Origin: Chondrilla cf. caribensis
Lineage: Eukaryota; Porifera; Demospongiae; Chondrillida; Chondrillidae
DNA length: 64,000 nt
Assembly: GCA_964020155.1 (NCBI GenBank)
Contig: OZ026554.1
Span: forward strand, 3,583,827 to 3,647,826
Direction of reading: 5' to 3'
Part shown: piece after piece, positions 36,914 to 49,300 of the stretch
Numbering within the stretch: position 1 is the first letter of the stretch
Layout of the letters: each line of letters starts with the position of its first letter
The notes under the pieces: generated by a model
What the model was told of the DNA's origin: nothing
Seen by the model: only the letters and a program-made list of their open reading frames with translations
The model's database searches: none
Made by a program: the position numbers and the translations under genes

Positions 36914-39177
36914 ATGGCAGGTAAGGATAAGGGTTTGTGTGAGCTGAGGAATAAGCTGTTTCGTTTTTTTTTCCTACTAAGCTTAAGAATTAAATTGGTC
37001 CTTAATATACTTAGTTCTTGTTTTTTTTTACAGGCAAAGATATTGATATGGACCTTCCTTCACTACCAGCATTACAAGAGAGACCTACCACGGGAGACAA
37101 CCCACAAAGTCTCGTTCTCTCTTCAAGAGGCCCTTCCGACTCGCAGTTCTATTTCTCGGAGCAGCTACGGGGCTATCAGATCGAACTGGCCAGACCAGGC
37201 GTGGAAGGTAGGAACTATATCATCTGCGCACCTACTGGATCTGGGAAGACGGCCGTAGCTGCTTTCGTTATATCGAACCATCTGCGACAAATGGGCGGTA
37301 GGGGAAAAGTTGTATTTTTGGTGAATAAAGTTCCGCTGGCGGAGCAGCAGAAGACCGAGGTGCAGCGATACATTAAAGACATCAAGATTGCCGCCATGAC
37401 GGGAGAGATGTCCGCGGAATTGAAGACCATGGTTAAAAACCACGACGCTGTCGTGTGCACGGCTGGAGTGTTCGTGAACGCTCTTCAGGAAAGTCAGGAT
37501 GCAGCCCGTGTCAAGATGAAGGAAATAACTCTCCTCATCATTGATGAATGCCACCACACGAAGAAGAATACCCCCTACGCAATCATCATGATTCACTACC
37601 TGAAAAAGAAGTTTGGGAAGAAGAGGTACAACCTACCCCAAGTGGTTGGACTCACTGCCACTCCTGGTACAGGGGATGCCAAGATTGGGGACGTGGTGTC
37701 TGCGGTCGACCACATGATCAAGTTGTGTGCACATGTGGACGCAAACGGAGGAATAAAGATTGTTGAGGAGGTACCCAATAGGGCTGAGCTTCTCCAGCAC
37801 ACGCAAAAGACACCTCTAAAGATGATTCCTGTTCCAGAAAGAAGTGGAGATACACCCTTCTTTACAATGGTGACAAAGGCCATGGACAAAATAGAAGCCT
37901 GGTTGGATGATCGCTGTCCGCATCCTAAACACGACCAAAGTTATGAAAATTGGGTAGTACAGAAAATCAATGATATAAGGCTTCACGATCATGATCCGAG
38001 AAACAAGCTATCAGCTCTTGAGCATCTTCGATGGTACTCAGTAGCTCTCACCATCTATGCAGATCTCAATGAAGAACATGCCATAAGGGTCCTTGAACAT
38101 GAGCTAAAGCCTTTAGACAACAGGGCCACTGAGGTTGAAAGGATGCTTCACTTCTACTACCAGAAAATAACTGAAATTGGGAGGCAAAACCCAACTGAGA
38201 GTCCATTGCTTGGGGAGCTCAAGAGAAGGATTAGTAGTGTGTTTTTAGAAAACCCAATTTGTCAAGGTATTGTTTTCTGCCAAACCAAACACCACGCCGC
38301 ATGTCTGAGTGAGTGGGTGAATGGAGAACCGGAATTACAGAGAGCTGGTGTAAGAGCTGGAGTTGTCACAGGACACATCCGTGACGGAAACGCTGGAATG
38401 AACCGGGCAGAACAGCAGCAGAAGATTGACGAGTTCAGACGACAAAAACTGAACCTCATCATCGCAACTACGGTACTGGAGGAGGGATTCGATGTGCCTG
38501 CATGTAATCTAGTCATCCGTCTCCATGTGACAAATGAAATTGCACGTAAGCAAGCCCATGGAAGAGCAAGGGCAGATGACAGCCAGTGTTTCACTATTCT
38601 CACCGAGGGCTCTAGGAAAGAATACCAAGAATTGAAAAATAAAGAGCTAGAGAAACTTGCCGAGCTTGCATTTGAGTACTTGCCGAGAGGTAAAGAACTT
38701 TTAGAACAAATTCAGCCCATTCAGCTTAGTTTACTGGAAGACAAGAAGGCTGAGAAGGAAGCTGCTCATGTGAAGAAATCCCAGCATGACCCAAGAAATG
38801 TCAGACTCTTGTGTGGAAAGTGTAAAGCTTTTGCCTGTGAAGCAACAGATGTGAAGACCATTAGCTTCCACTATGTCGTTCCTTCTGAGGTCTTTCGTGA
38901 CAAATATACTTCAAGGCCGCACAGCAAACCGAAAGAAATGAAGGGTATGCGGAAAGACGAGAAAATAGCTTGCGCAAAGTGCAACACTGACTGGGGAGTC
39001 CAGTGTACCTGGAACAAAGGATATAAGTACCCTGTGCTGAAGTGTGAATGCTTTATATTCGAGATCAGTGGTGTCAATCATACCTTTAGAAAGTGGTCCA
39101 AGGTTACTTTCCCAATTTCTGATTATCAAGGCCCTAGAGACCTGCTGGACACCAGTAGCAGTGAAGACTCGGATTAA
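36914..39177 (+). CDS. RIG-I-like receptor helicase without CARDs (LGP2/DHX58-like)
   Basis: Two coding exons: 36914-36920 (ATGGCAG) and 37034-39177, 716 residues. The superfamily 2 helicase motifs are complete: motif I APTGSGKT (68-75), motif II DECH (173-176), motif III TAT (210-212), motif IV IVFCQTK (415-421), motif V IATTVLEEGFDVPACN (479-494), motif VI QAHGRAR (509-515). A long helical insert of the RLR type lies between the RecA domains (about 280-400). The C-terminal RNA-binding domain has its four zinc-ligand cysteines (C596, C599, C649, C652). There is no CARD, so the layout is that of LGP2, which binds dsRNA and tunes MDA5/RIG-I signalling in vertebrates. Cytosolic RNA sensing is inferred. 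The acidic Ser/Asp tail (SSSEDSD) is unusual. An orthology call between LGP2 and a generic invertebrate RLR needs a tree. Confidence 0.93.
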
Positions 39178-40077
39178 CTTCGTACATTTTATATTATTAT
39201 GATGTATTATAATTTTTTGTATTATAGTGTGTATGGTTTATGTACATTATGTAGTATGTATAAAAGTGTATTGTACCTAAGTTGCATTACTGATTGCTTA
39301 AAATCTCTCTATACATATTATGTATGCAATATTTTTGGTTGTATTCGTCTTCCTATTGATTGCAAGCTAGCAACACTGATTTGAATCCAGTCAGATCTGG
39401 TTCTCTTCACAACAGCACTTTTTCTAGTTAAGGGCAGTCTCTATATAACATGTTTTGTGGGTACACAGACAGTAATTGTACGGTACAACCATAATCTGGT
39501 TATAATGGCTGGGAAAGTGCTCCCCAAGGGTGATGTAAAGAGAGCGATCGTACTGTATGAAACTACTGAAGGGGGTGGAGGCGGAGTTGTGTCACGTGAT
39601 CATACGACGTCACAAAAGTGTTTTCGTTCGGTGAACTCCTCTTCAGTCCTCAGTTTAGAGAGTTTCTTATTGGTTTCAAATCCAAATTATATAGTATTTG
39701 CAAGAGCTTTGTCCTATCGTGCACAAGGTACGTCCATCCTCAAACAGAGCTGTTCACATGTTTAAAGTGTTTCTATATTGATGATCCTCTAAACCCTCCT
39801 CATAAACACCATTGCATTTGCAACGTTACTCCTATCATAGATACTCTATACCGAATATTTGTAATGGGCGTACATTATGATAGCGACAGTAGGTATTTTT
39901 TCAGAAAATTTTCTGAACCTTATCCAGTTGACAAAACTTGTGTTTAAATCATAATCTAAAGTTTGTGTCATTTGTTTTATTATCAACCAGGTTATTCATT
40001 ACTTTGTTTCTGTTTCCACTAGTTTATTATCTGTTCTCTGTCAATTGAATCATTTCATCTTGTAGAAAGAGAGTAAA
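39178..40077. other. Intergenic / 5' UTR of the TRIM-NHL gene
   Basis: The 3' UTR of the helicase gene is followed by a likely promoter around 39560-39720, with GTCACGTGAT (39591-39600) and a nearby CRE-like ACGACGTCAC (39604-39613). A CTTGTAG acceptor lies about 13 bp before the TRIM ATG, so the 5' UTR is probably spliced. Open frames at 39457-39947 have no recognisable features. Confidence 0.5.
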
Positions 40078-42399
40078 ATGGCCGAAGGTCCAGTTCCAGC
40101 TAATCAGTCCTCACAGGACAAGTTGTCTCATCAAGAAGAACTGGTCATCATTGAACCTGATGTGACATGTGGTCACTGCAAGAGAGAACTGAACAACCCT
40201 TATCTGTTGTGCTGTCTGCATTCAATATGCAAGGGATGTCTATCTAATTTGGAAGTAAAAGATGGCCGACTGAAGTGCACCCAATGTGGAGACACATCCA
40301 CTCACTGTAACAACAGAAAAGAGTTGGAGAGTGAGTGTAGAGTGGACAGCCTACGATGTATTCCAGTACCAAATGGTCCCCTAGCTTGGTATATCAAGGG
40401 AATGAAGATCGTACAGAAAGCAACTGATAACATCCCCATTACTTGCGGCAACAAGCGATGTAGGAGTGGTGACTCACCTTCCACTGTATTCTGTACAGAC
40501 TGTGCCAAATTTATGTGTGAACGTTGCTATGGCGGACATGAGGTGGATGATGCCTATGAAGACCACACTGTGAAGACATTAGAGGAAGTTCGCTCCCTGA
40601 CTGTTCGGGAACTTCAAACCCTTTCTTCAAAGAGTGCCACACCTAGCACTTGTCCACAGTACAATGGAAAGCTTCTCGAATATTGCTGTGAACAGTGTAA
40701 CATGCTCATGTGTCAAGCTTGTGCTATCGCCCTGAAACCTCCACACCACCCCAAGCACATCAGTACCGAATCCAATTTAGCCCATCGTCATACTCAGTCT
40801 GTGGAGATCGCCCGTCAGGCTGCCATCTGCTATGAGAAGAAGTACCAGAAGATCGAGAAGGACTACCAGACACAGCTCAGAAATGTCGATGAGATGAAAG
40901 AAGCTGCACTCCACGATATCCACACAGTCTTTCAGGTTGTGAATGAGAGGAAGGAGGAACTTTGCAGACAGGTTATAACCACGGCAGAAGAGAAGAAGCG
41001 TACCATCAATTCGAAGATCACAGCCGCTAAGAGAGAGTGGGAGATGTCAGCAAACACCCAATCTTGCCTTCAGTTTCTTCTCACTTGTGGTGGCAGTCAT
41101 GATGTGATAGCTAGTAAGGATCTAGTCCAAACACAATTATCCATTCTCACCTCAAAATGGTGTCAGAAAGAACTTGAACACACAATGTCTCAGGTGGTGA
41201 CCTTTGACCCCACCAACAAAGCTGCCCTTTTGAAGGCAATCAAAGAATTTGGCGTTGTAGAAGACGGAGCCTGTCCTGTCAACTGTACAGTGGAGCCCAA
41301 ACCAGACACTGTACAGTCAATTGGATCCGACCCAATAACACTGAAATTGAACACACATGACAGCCAGAACATCCGATGTACAAGAGGAGGTGATAACGTT
41401 GAGGCATTTCTTCGTCCCAGATCCCCACTCCCAGGTCCAGCCATCAAAGCGAGGGTCGTCGATGATAGGAACGGACAGTACACTTTATCCTTCCCTATCA
41501 CATACCAAGGAGAATGTGATCTGTCCATTTTAGTGAACGGGAGTGAAATCCGAAATAGTCCATTTGCGGTGAACTTCCTTCCAAAGACGAAACTAGGCAA
41601 ACTCAATAAGAATGTTGAAGAACTAGCAGAAACCAAGGGATGTCTCAACTTCTCTCAAAAGCCAGATAGTCTTTATGATATTTCCGTGGGTCCAAATGGT
41701 CACACATTCATTGTCGACTATAATGGCCATAAGATTCATGTGTTTGATGAGCAGAGGAAGCACATCAGATCATTCGGTCGAGAAACAAGTGGACATGAAA
41801 AGCTCTGTAGTCCTTGTGGTGTAGCTGTAGATGCCGGTGGGCTAGTGTATGTTTCTAGTTTATCTGAAAATTGTATTGAAGTCTTCAAAGAGGACGGAAC
41901 TTTTATTAGACGGTTTGGTGTTGGGCACCTTTCCTCCCCCTGGAGGGTGACAGTACACCAAAAACAAGTTTATGTTGCAGACAATGGGAATAGAAGGATA
42001 TCCACCTTTTCCTTGGAGGGTCAACTCATACGTACCTTTGGATCACTAGATAGTGGTCCTGAACAGCTTGCCAGTCCTAGCTTTGTAGCCATCTCACCCA
42101 ATGGGGACCTGTATGTCACCGACTACGACAAACATCGCATACAGGTTTACAATTCAGATGGTATATACCAAAGACAGTTTGGTGAACAGCAACTGAAGAA
42201 TCCAAATGGCATCCTCATCACTGCAGATGGTCATGTGTTGGTAGCCGATTCCGCTAACAGTCGCGTTGTCATCTTTAATACAATGGGACAGGTAATTTGT
42301 AGTTTTCAAGTTGGAAGGTGGCCTATGGGTTTAGCAATTGACCGCAATGGAGATCTTCTTGTCACACTGAATAAGGATAAACAAGTAGCAATATTTTGA
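40078..42399 (+). CDS. TRIM-NHL protein (RING, two B-boxes, coiled coil, filamin domain, NHL repeats)
   Basis: A single uninterrupted coding exon of 773 residues. The RING finger is residues 31-70 (C31xxC34, C46-H48, C51xxC54, C67xxC70). B-box 1 is about 123-165 and B-box 2 about 192-235. A coiled coil follows (about 236-330, QKIEKDYQTQLRNVDEMK). The filamin/IG domain is about 410-503 (ending IRNSPFAVNFLP). Six NHL repeats follow to the end (for example GVAVDAGGLVYVSS, VYVADNGNRRISTF, GDLYVTDYDKHRIQVY). This is the TRIM2/3/71 architecture. The RING predicts E3 ubiquitin ligase activity; the NHL propeller in relatives binds RNA or partner proteins. It lies head-to-tail with the RNA helicase gene. 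The absence of coding introns suggests retroposition or expansion of a lineage-specific TRIM family. Confidence 0.93.
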   Translation: MAEGPVPANQSSQDKLSHQEELVIIEPDVTCGHCKRELNNPYLLCCLHSICKGCLSNLEVKDGRLKCTQCGDTSTHCNNRKELESECRVDSLRCIPVPNGPLAWYIKGMKIVQKATDNIPITCGNKRCRSGDSPSTVFCTDCAKFMCERCYGGHEVDDAYEDHTVKTLEEVRSLTVRELQTLSSKSATPSTCPQYNGKLLEYCCEQCNMLMCQACAIALKPPHHPKHISTESNLAHRHTQSVEIARQAAICYEKKYQKIEKDYQTQLRNVDEMKEAALHDIHTVFQVVNERKEELCRQVITTAEEKKRTINSKITAAKREWEMSANTQSCLQFLLTCGGSHDVIASKDLVQTQLSILTSKWCQKELEHTMSQVVTFDPTNKAALLKAIKEFGVVEDGACPVNCTVEPKPDTVQSIGSDPITLKLNTHDSQNIRCTRGGDNVEAFLRPRSPLPGPAIKARVVDDRNGQYTLSFPITYQGECDLSILVNGSEIRNSPFAVNFLPKTKLGKLNKNVEELAETKGCLNFSQKPDSLYDISVGPNGHTFIVDYNGHKIHVFDEQRKHIRSFGRETSGHEKLCSPCGVAVDAGGLVYVSSLSENCIEVFKEDGTFIRRFGVGHLSSPWRVTVHQKQVYVADNGNRRISTFSLEGQLIRTFGSLDSGPEQLASPSFVAISPNGDLYVTDYDKHRIQVYNSDGIYQRQFGEQQLKNPNGILITADGHVLVADSANSRVVIFNTMGQVICSFQVGRWPMGLAIDRNGDLLVTLNKDKQVAIF

Positions 42400-43199
42400 T
42401 GTTTGATATTATACATGTAGTTTTAACGTTATAATTATTATATGTATACATATTAATAGTACTATTTTATAATTCTTTTGTATTATATACATGCATACTG
42501 TATTACATTGTATGCATGTACTCAGGTAAGTATAATTATGCATTCAAAAAAATTATGAGAACTATGATCAGGAGTACATTATCAGATATAGACATAAATA
42601 TGTACGTATATACACGTACTGGATATGCTTGCATGACTTTATGTATTATGTATATGCACAGACTGGATGTTTACTCACAAAAACAGAACATGTATAATTG
42701 TATATAATATACAAAAGGAAATAAGCATAAGACATATTATCTGTATGCGTTTCAAAAAATTGCATAATTATAATACTATATTGAAGTGCCTCTCCTGAGA
42801 CTGTAGATATAGACACTCTGGCATCCATGATTGTTCACAAGGGCACATGCTATTTTGTTCTTTTGTATATATATTCTTGTTTTCATAATATAATACATAC
42901 ACTAACATAATTGTATACTAACTCTCTTACAGCATTGTAGCTGAACCATGAACTGTTAGGCAATTAATATTGGAAAGTGTGCAATAGCAGAGAAGTGTAC
43001 AAATAACACAGACATCTGCACATTTTGAACTTTGATCCACCCCTCCACAACACACCACATGTAATGAAATAGCATAAAAAATAATTACATTATTATATTA
43101 TTATTTTTTATGTCAACATTGTAATATTAAAAACAAAGCAGGTGAATGTCAGAATCATGACCCAATGGATAGGATGGAGGGAGGTAGTAACAAATGGAA
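42400..43199. other. Convergent intergenic region
   Basis: AT-rich 3' flanks of the TRIM-NHL and LRRC58-like genes; no further exon or RNA gene is seen. Confidence 0.5.
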
Positions 43200-44032
43200 C
43201 TAAACAGAAGATAGTCCATAGAACTCTCTCTCGTGTGCAGTTGCATCAAAACATTCGTAAGAGCAAAGTGGAGCATAGAAGGGGATTTTCCCTTGTGAAG
43301 GTGTCTTGATGCTTGGCAGTGCTGTCTTGATATCAACAAACTTGACACAATCCAACCAGGAGTCCAGAAAGGGTCCCTGACAGAGTGCACACACACCAGC
43401 ACTCTGAGAAAACTCTTTCAACCATCTGTCCACACTTGGAGATACCAACCTCAACTGTCTGCAAAGTATACAGTACAATACGTACCAATTAATATGTACC
43501 AATTTTCAGTGTGTATAGTAACATTAGAAAGTACTTACTGTACATAGTATTACAAAACATTGTTATGTACAGGAACATATCTACACTTTCTATACAAATA
43601 AAGTATGAACTGCAAGTCTATGAGCAGAGGATGTGGGTCATCCCTCACTACACTCTCAGGTACTGGATATCCAAAGCGGTCTGTAGCCTTGTTAAGGGGT
43701 GAAACAAAGGATTTCTGAAGTTTCATCACTCTGTGATGTACCACAAGTCTTCCACTTCTCAAATCGCTACCCCAGGTTCTGAACACTGCCTATAGGCCTG
43801 TACCACACGTATGATGGCTATGCAGACATGGTGCTACACCCACCCCTGGAATAGGTTGGCCAATAGGGCCCTTCCTGCTAGCTCTTTTAGAGTGAGGACT
43901 TCCTGTACTAGCTCCGATGGTATTGGTATGAAGGGGATGAGACGATTACCCTCAAAGTGAAATTCTGACAATGGAGTTTCCAGCAGCTATTGGTTGAAAA
44001 ATAAACTACCCTGATGATAGTAGTGTGTGTGC

Positions 44033-44121
<89 letters not shown>

Positions 44122-46249
44122 AGCGTGTACATATACATGTGCATGTGTAAGTGTGTGTGTGTGTGTGTGTGATTGTGTGAGGGCATACTTGAAGCATATG
44201 TCTGAACTACATAGTGTACAAACAAGTAAGGGCTGAGAAACGGCGTACCTGAAGAGGGAACATCTCCATTTTGTTACAAGACACGTCCAACACTGACAGT
44301 GAGGAACAACCATCCATAGTCTGTGACAGGAATGATTTACAGTAGTAGACTATTTAGTACTACACAAAGCTAATATGCTACAATACATCCACATTCACAT
44401 GCTCACCACATAATATACAGCATACATAGCAAATGGTACACACAATACCCCATGCACAGTACATCACGGGTACATTGACAGTACGTTGAACATGGCATAC
44501 TTTGGGTAGTCTCTTTAGTCTATTCTTTTGGAGAAATAACTTCTTCAGTTTGTGTAGCATCCCCAGGCAATAAGGTAACCTACAGTGCAGCAACAACTCT
44601 GTGTGTATGTACATACAGTACTAAGACCAATCCTGATGTATTGTATGTACATGTATGTATGTATGTATGTATGTATGTATGTATGGTGCAGCAGCCAGAT
44701 GTATGTATGTATGTATGTATGGTACAACAGTCAGATGCATGTATGTATAACTTATGTGTGCAACCAGATGTACTATGTATCATATGTATGTACCATGCAC
44801 AAACAAGTAACAACATAAAAACATATTCTGAAGACCTACAACAGTTCAACATGTACAGTTTGGTTACAGCATATATGTACATTGTTACAGTACACACATA
44901 TACATACAATATATAATTAAATATACAATACATGTGTATGTATGCATACATGTACCATGCACAAGTACCAACTGTGGGAATGGACTGCAATAACAATCTA
45001 AACAGTGTCCGACAATGTCACTTTACCGTTCTATGCTGTTCCCCTCCAAGTTTAGTTCCACCAAATGAGCCAGTTCGCCAATTTCATCCGGTAGCTGAGA
45101 GATCTTGTTGTTGGCCAAGCTCAAATGAGTCAAACATTTTAGACTGGAAAGTGGATATGAATTTACAATAAAATCTAAATACATCAATACTGAGTGATGT
45201 ATCATTCTGGCTCACTGCTTGATATCAGGTGGTAGGAAGGACAATAAGTTATTGTTCAAATTCAGGAGCTTCAAATTGAGCAGACTGCCTGAGATTGAAG
45301 AATTCAAAGTAATTGATTGCAATACCACACAGTAAAATCAGTGGAATCATTGCTAATGTTTACCAGACAAGAATAGCCTCAAACAGCCTGACCCATTCAG
45401 TTCCTAATGTATGTAATATCTGCATTATCATAAAACAATCCAACTCGCTTAGTCAGTACCTTGAAGGGAACACCAAATCCTTCTTATCAGAGATACGTAT
45501 TATCAGTACTGTTTGACACAGTGTACATGAGCTAGAGCCTTAGCGAGGTATACTCATTAACCAGGAGTATGTACTAACCCAGGTACTCACTAAGCAAGTT
45601 GTACTGTACATAGAATGTCCAGTGCCATTTTGACAGAATGGAATTGGCTTTGTGAGACTGGATATTAACAATATGAGTGTCCCCTGGGGAGTACCATCCA
45701 AAGGAGGATGGATCGCACCACAGATACTATATACTATGGTCATGCCGTACGGTTACACATGATGGAACCATAGACACACATAGACAAGTGAAGGCCTGAG
45801 TTGAAACTTGCAATCACACAAGCCAAATATGTGGTATCAGTGGAAGAGTTCATTCAGGGACTCTTGGGCTCCCGCTAACTCACGAAGGACGTCCACGTCT
45901 AGGTCAGTCAACTGATTCTGGTAGAGGTGCAGTGCCTCCAGCCTCCATAGATGAGCCAGACTCTTGTCTAGACACGTGAGTAGGTTATTGCCCACATTCA
46001 GTGAAGTGAGCTGCGGAGAATAGACGTACTCGTGGATACACGGGTGCATGGGTTCGGAGAAAGTTACAAACGCACATTTCTAAGTAGGGCCAGGTCGTGT
46101 GGTAACCTCGTTATGTTATTCGTCTTCATGCTCAACGCTTCCAAGCTCTCCAGTCGTCCTATGGCTTTGGGAACTTCTTTTAACCGTTTGTTGTCCAGAG
46201 TGAATTGCTTCGCTCCTGCTGCGCCTGCTTTCAAAATCACTGCGTCCAT
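43200..46249 (-). CDS. Leucine-rich repeat protein, LRRC58-like, 8 exons
   Basis: Minus-strand exons: 46076-46249, 45884-46010, 45216-45288, 45027-45143, 44501-44579, 44249-44320, 43844-43986, 43200-43458. Phases close to 347 residues. About seven to nine LRRs are visible (LEALSMKTNNITRLPHDL, LEALHLYQNQLTDLDVDV, LTHLSLANNKISQLPDEI, LKKLFLQKNRLKRLPK). The C-terminal domain has CALCQ..FLDSW..CVKFVD..IPFYAPLCSYEC. From memory this resembles the Cys-containing C-terminus of LRRC58 (..VEHIKFVD..), and length and order also agree. In vertebrates LRRC58 is reported as a ubiquitin-ligase substrate receptor; that is outside knowledge. Start: ATG at 46249, while another in-frame ATG at 46264 would add five residues. 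The exon 1 donor (AAT|GTGCGT) is weak. Head-to-head with V-ATPase subunit d, 52 bp apart. Confidence 0.82.
44026..44172 (+). repeat. (TG)n, LRRC58-like intron 6
   Basis: TG array with TAAGTG and TATGAGCG interruptions; (CA)n in the transcript. Confidence 0.9.
45446..45612. mobile_element. TIR element family B, copy
   Basis: CTCGCTTAGTCAGTACCTTG on the left and CAGGTACTCACTAAGCAAG on the right are inverse termini. The interior has TTCTTATCAGAGATACG. Located in LRRC58-like intron 2. Confidence 0.65.
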
Positions 46250-46301
46250 GTTGACTGGTGTCACGTGATGTACCTGTCATGTGATATGAAAAACGTAGAA
46301 A
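46250..46301. promoter_or_regulatory. Bidirectional promoter LRRC58-like / V-ATPase d with CLEAR-type E-box
   Basis: Only 52 bp separate the start codons. The interval contains GTCACGTGAT (46260-46269), one base from the GTCACGTGAC CLEAR consensus, and a second GTCATGTGAT (46277-46286). In vertebrates V-ATPase genes are classic TFEB targets through such sites; action here is inference. Confidence 0.55.
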
Positions 46302-49300
46302 ATGGCTACCGAGTTGTATTTCAACATCGACAATGGTTACTTGGAGGGGCTTTGTAGAGGCTTCAGAGGAGGAATACTGACGAAAGCAGACTACTTGAAC
46401 CTTATACAGTGTGAAAATGTAGATGGTGTGTTCATTGAATGGTTGATTGTAATGTTATGCGAAGGATATGAAGACTATTCCATCGAATTGTCTTGTCGTA
46501 GATTTGAAGGTCCAACTCCAGGGGACAGATTATGCCGGTATTCTACAGAACGAGCCATCTCCCCTCGCCGTTTCGGTGATAGATGAAAGGTTGAAGGAGA
46601 AACTAGTGACCGAATTCCAGCACATGAGAAACCACGCCTACAGGCCTCTCAGTACTTTCCTCGACTACATCACGTGAGCCAATCAGCCGTCACCCGCACC
46701 GCCATTCACCACTACCACTCTCACAAGTACTCACCCACTGTCACCTGCACAACCAGTCGTGAATGTCAAACGTGATACTTGCCCGGTCATACTTATCCAT
46801 GCCACTTCGTGGTTGATTTGTGTCACACATCATACCACCTGATTGTATTCTCCTTTGATGTTGATGTGTTTGTAGAGTACGATGTAGGATATAATTCAGT
46901 TTGGCATGGGGGACTTTTGATTTGCAGTGGGACCTCTCTTTGGGACCTTAATTCTGGTCCTTAATACAGAAGTTTCCTCAATTCAGGGGTCACTTAATAC
47001 ACCACAGTACTAAACTGGGACACAGAATGGTGTCCTTATTATAGTGGTTTCCACATTTCAGAGGTTTGCAATAGAGAGGTCCCACTGTATTATGTTAGGT
47101 CTCAGTACTGTATACCTTGCTACCTCTGTACACATAACTCCATAGTACTATACTCTCAGGCACCTCTATCCTGCACTTGTGTGTAACATGCAAGCTTTGT
47201 GTATGGACCCAATCCTTTGTATATGTACACTTATTATGTACAGTGAATTCTTGTTAAACCGCCACAATTCTTTTCAGAAAATTTGGTAGGTTAACGAGTT
47301 TTGCAGATCAACTGGGTACCCATTAGTAGTACATCATACATGGTAGTGGAAAATTGTGGTGGATAAAAAGGTTTTGCAGTTAAAGTGGTTGCAGATTAGT
47401 GATAATTCACTCTACTTGCACTCCATGACTCGTGTGCTCTTGCTGTTCCTCTCCATCCCCCAGGTACAGCTATATGATAGACAACATTGTTCTCCTTCTG
47501 ACTGGATCCCTTCACCAGCGCCAAGTGAGCGAGCTCCGGAACCGCTGTCACCCTCTGGGGAGCTTCGAAGAGATGGGGTCCATCAACATTGCCAACACCC
47601 CAGCTGAGCTGCACAGTGCCGTCATGGTGGACACTCCTCTAGGTATGTACAGTGTGTGGGTAGATCACGGAGGGGATCACATGGGAATGTAGAGCCCATG
47701 TGGACATTGGGTAGATGCTCGGTTTTGTAGGAAATGTACCCAAGCCTTCTTTTGAGAAGACTCTGTAGTGAATACAAAAGATCGTGTTGTTATTTTGGTG
47801 TGCCATATGCAGTGAATTCCTGTTAATCCGCCACCGCTTTATCTGCCAAACCTTTTAATCCACCACATTTTCCCAGTACCAATATAATGTACAAGTACCA
47901 ATGAATATCCAGTTAATCTGCCACACTCATTAATCCACCATATTCATTGATAACGAATTGCGGCAGACTAACCAGTATTCACTGTACTTGGGCTGGGCTG
48001 GGTATCTTGTGTATACAGGGAGTGGCTCTAGTCACTCGGTCACTTCACAAGGCAGCCTGTTGGTTGTAGTGGTCGGTACTTAATACCATAGATTTAACCA
48101 TAAGCATACAGAGTGGCATTGTGTAGGGTTGGCGAGGGCTACTGGCAAGTAATGTCATTGGTACTGATGTGTACGATTGTCTCGAGACCTCCACTACATG
48201 GGAGACCTGCCGTGGTGCCCCTCCCAGCTTCCCCTCCACTGTCCAAATGACCGTCCTACATCATGTGCTACACCCACTCTATGCGTGTACTCAACCAGGT
48301 ACTATGCCTACATACTGTATATGCCTACTGCACATAGCAGCTATATGTGTACCTGTTGATACACCAATCCTACATTGTGAACAATATTACATCTACAGTG
48401 TGCACTGTATGTATGTAGACATTTTAGTGTCTCCCATCATTGCTGTACTCTGTGGGTCCCACAGCTCCCTACTTTGAGAAGTGCATCTCAGAGCAAGACC
48501 TGGACGAGGTTCACATTGAGATCATCAGGAACACGTTGTACAAGGTACAGCTGCAGCTGGTTCTGTGTATGTATTGATACAATATGTAACAGTACATGTA
48601 TCATATGTGTACAATGCATACATCATTCATGTACACTACATATGTCATATATACGTACTTACATACATACCGGACATGCATACATACATACATTTGGTAT
48701 ATACAGAAATGCTGCTTTTTGTGGATTTGGTGATGTAATGACATGTACAGGTATGGTGTACGTGGTGATGGGTTGTCTGTGAGATGTGTATGATGGTTGT
48801 TTTAGGCTTATCTGGAAGACTTTCACAGATACTGCAAGGAACTGGGTGAGATCACGGCCGATGTCATGTGTCCACTTCTGGAGGTTAGTGATCCCACTAC
48901 TAATGTGTGTAGTGCATATATTGTCCCATGGGGTGCACCATAATACAGTCTGACTTGCTTAGTAGGTACCTTGAACAGCACACCAAACCTGTATATGTAC
49001 TTCTTATCAGAGTGTACTTACTGTCAGTACTGGTTGATACAGTACAAATGAGATTGGGACTGAGTGCAGTGTACTCACCAGCCAGGAGTATGTACAAACC
49101 GTGCTACTTATTAAGCATGTTCCAGTGTATCATCATAGTACTGTCTACTTGTGTGAGTTCATTTTGCATTTCCCCACAGTTTGAAGCAGATAGACGGGCC
49201 TTCATCATCACCATCAACTCCTTTGGAACAGCTCTGAACAGGGACGACCGTGTCAAGCTGTACCCTACAATAGGGAAGCTTCACCCTGATGGTCTGATCA

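Noticed and set aside
39457..39947. Two overlapping plus-strand open frames upstream of the TRIM-NHL gene
   Set aside because: No recognisable protein features; better explained as promoter and spliced 5' UTR.
43550..43786. Open frame (MFRTWGSDLRSG..) as an extra exon of the LRRC58-like gene
   Set aside because: Joining the exon at 43844-43986 (phase 2) directly to 43200-43458 gives a clean family-like reading; inclusion of this block is not needed and no matching phase was found.
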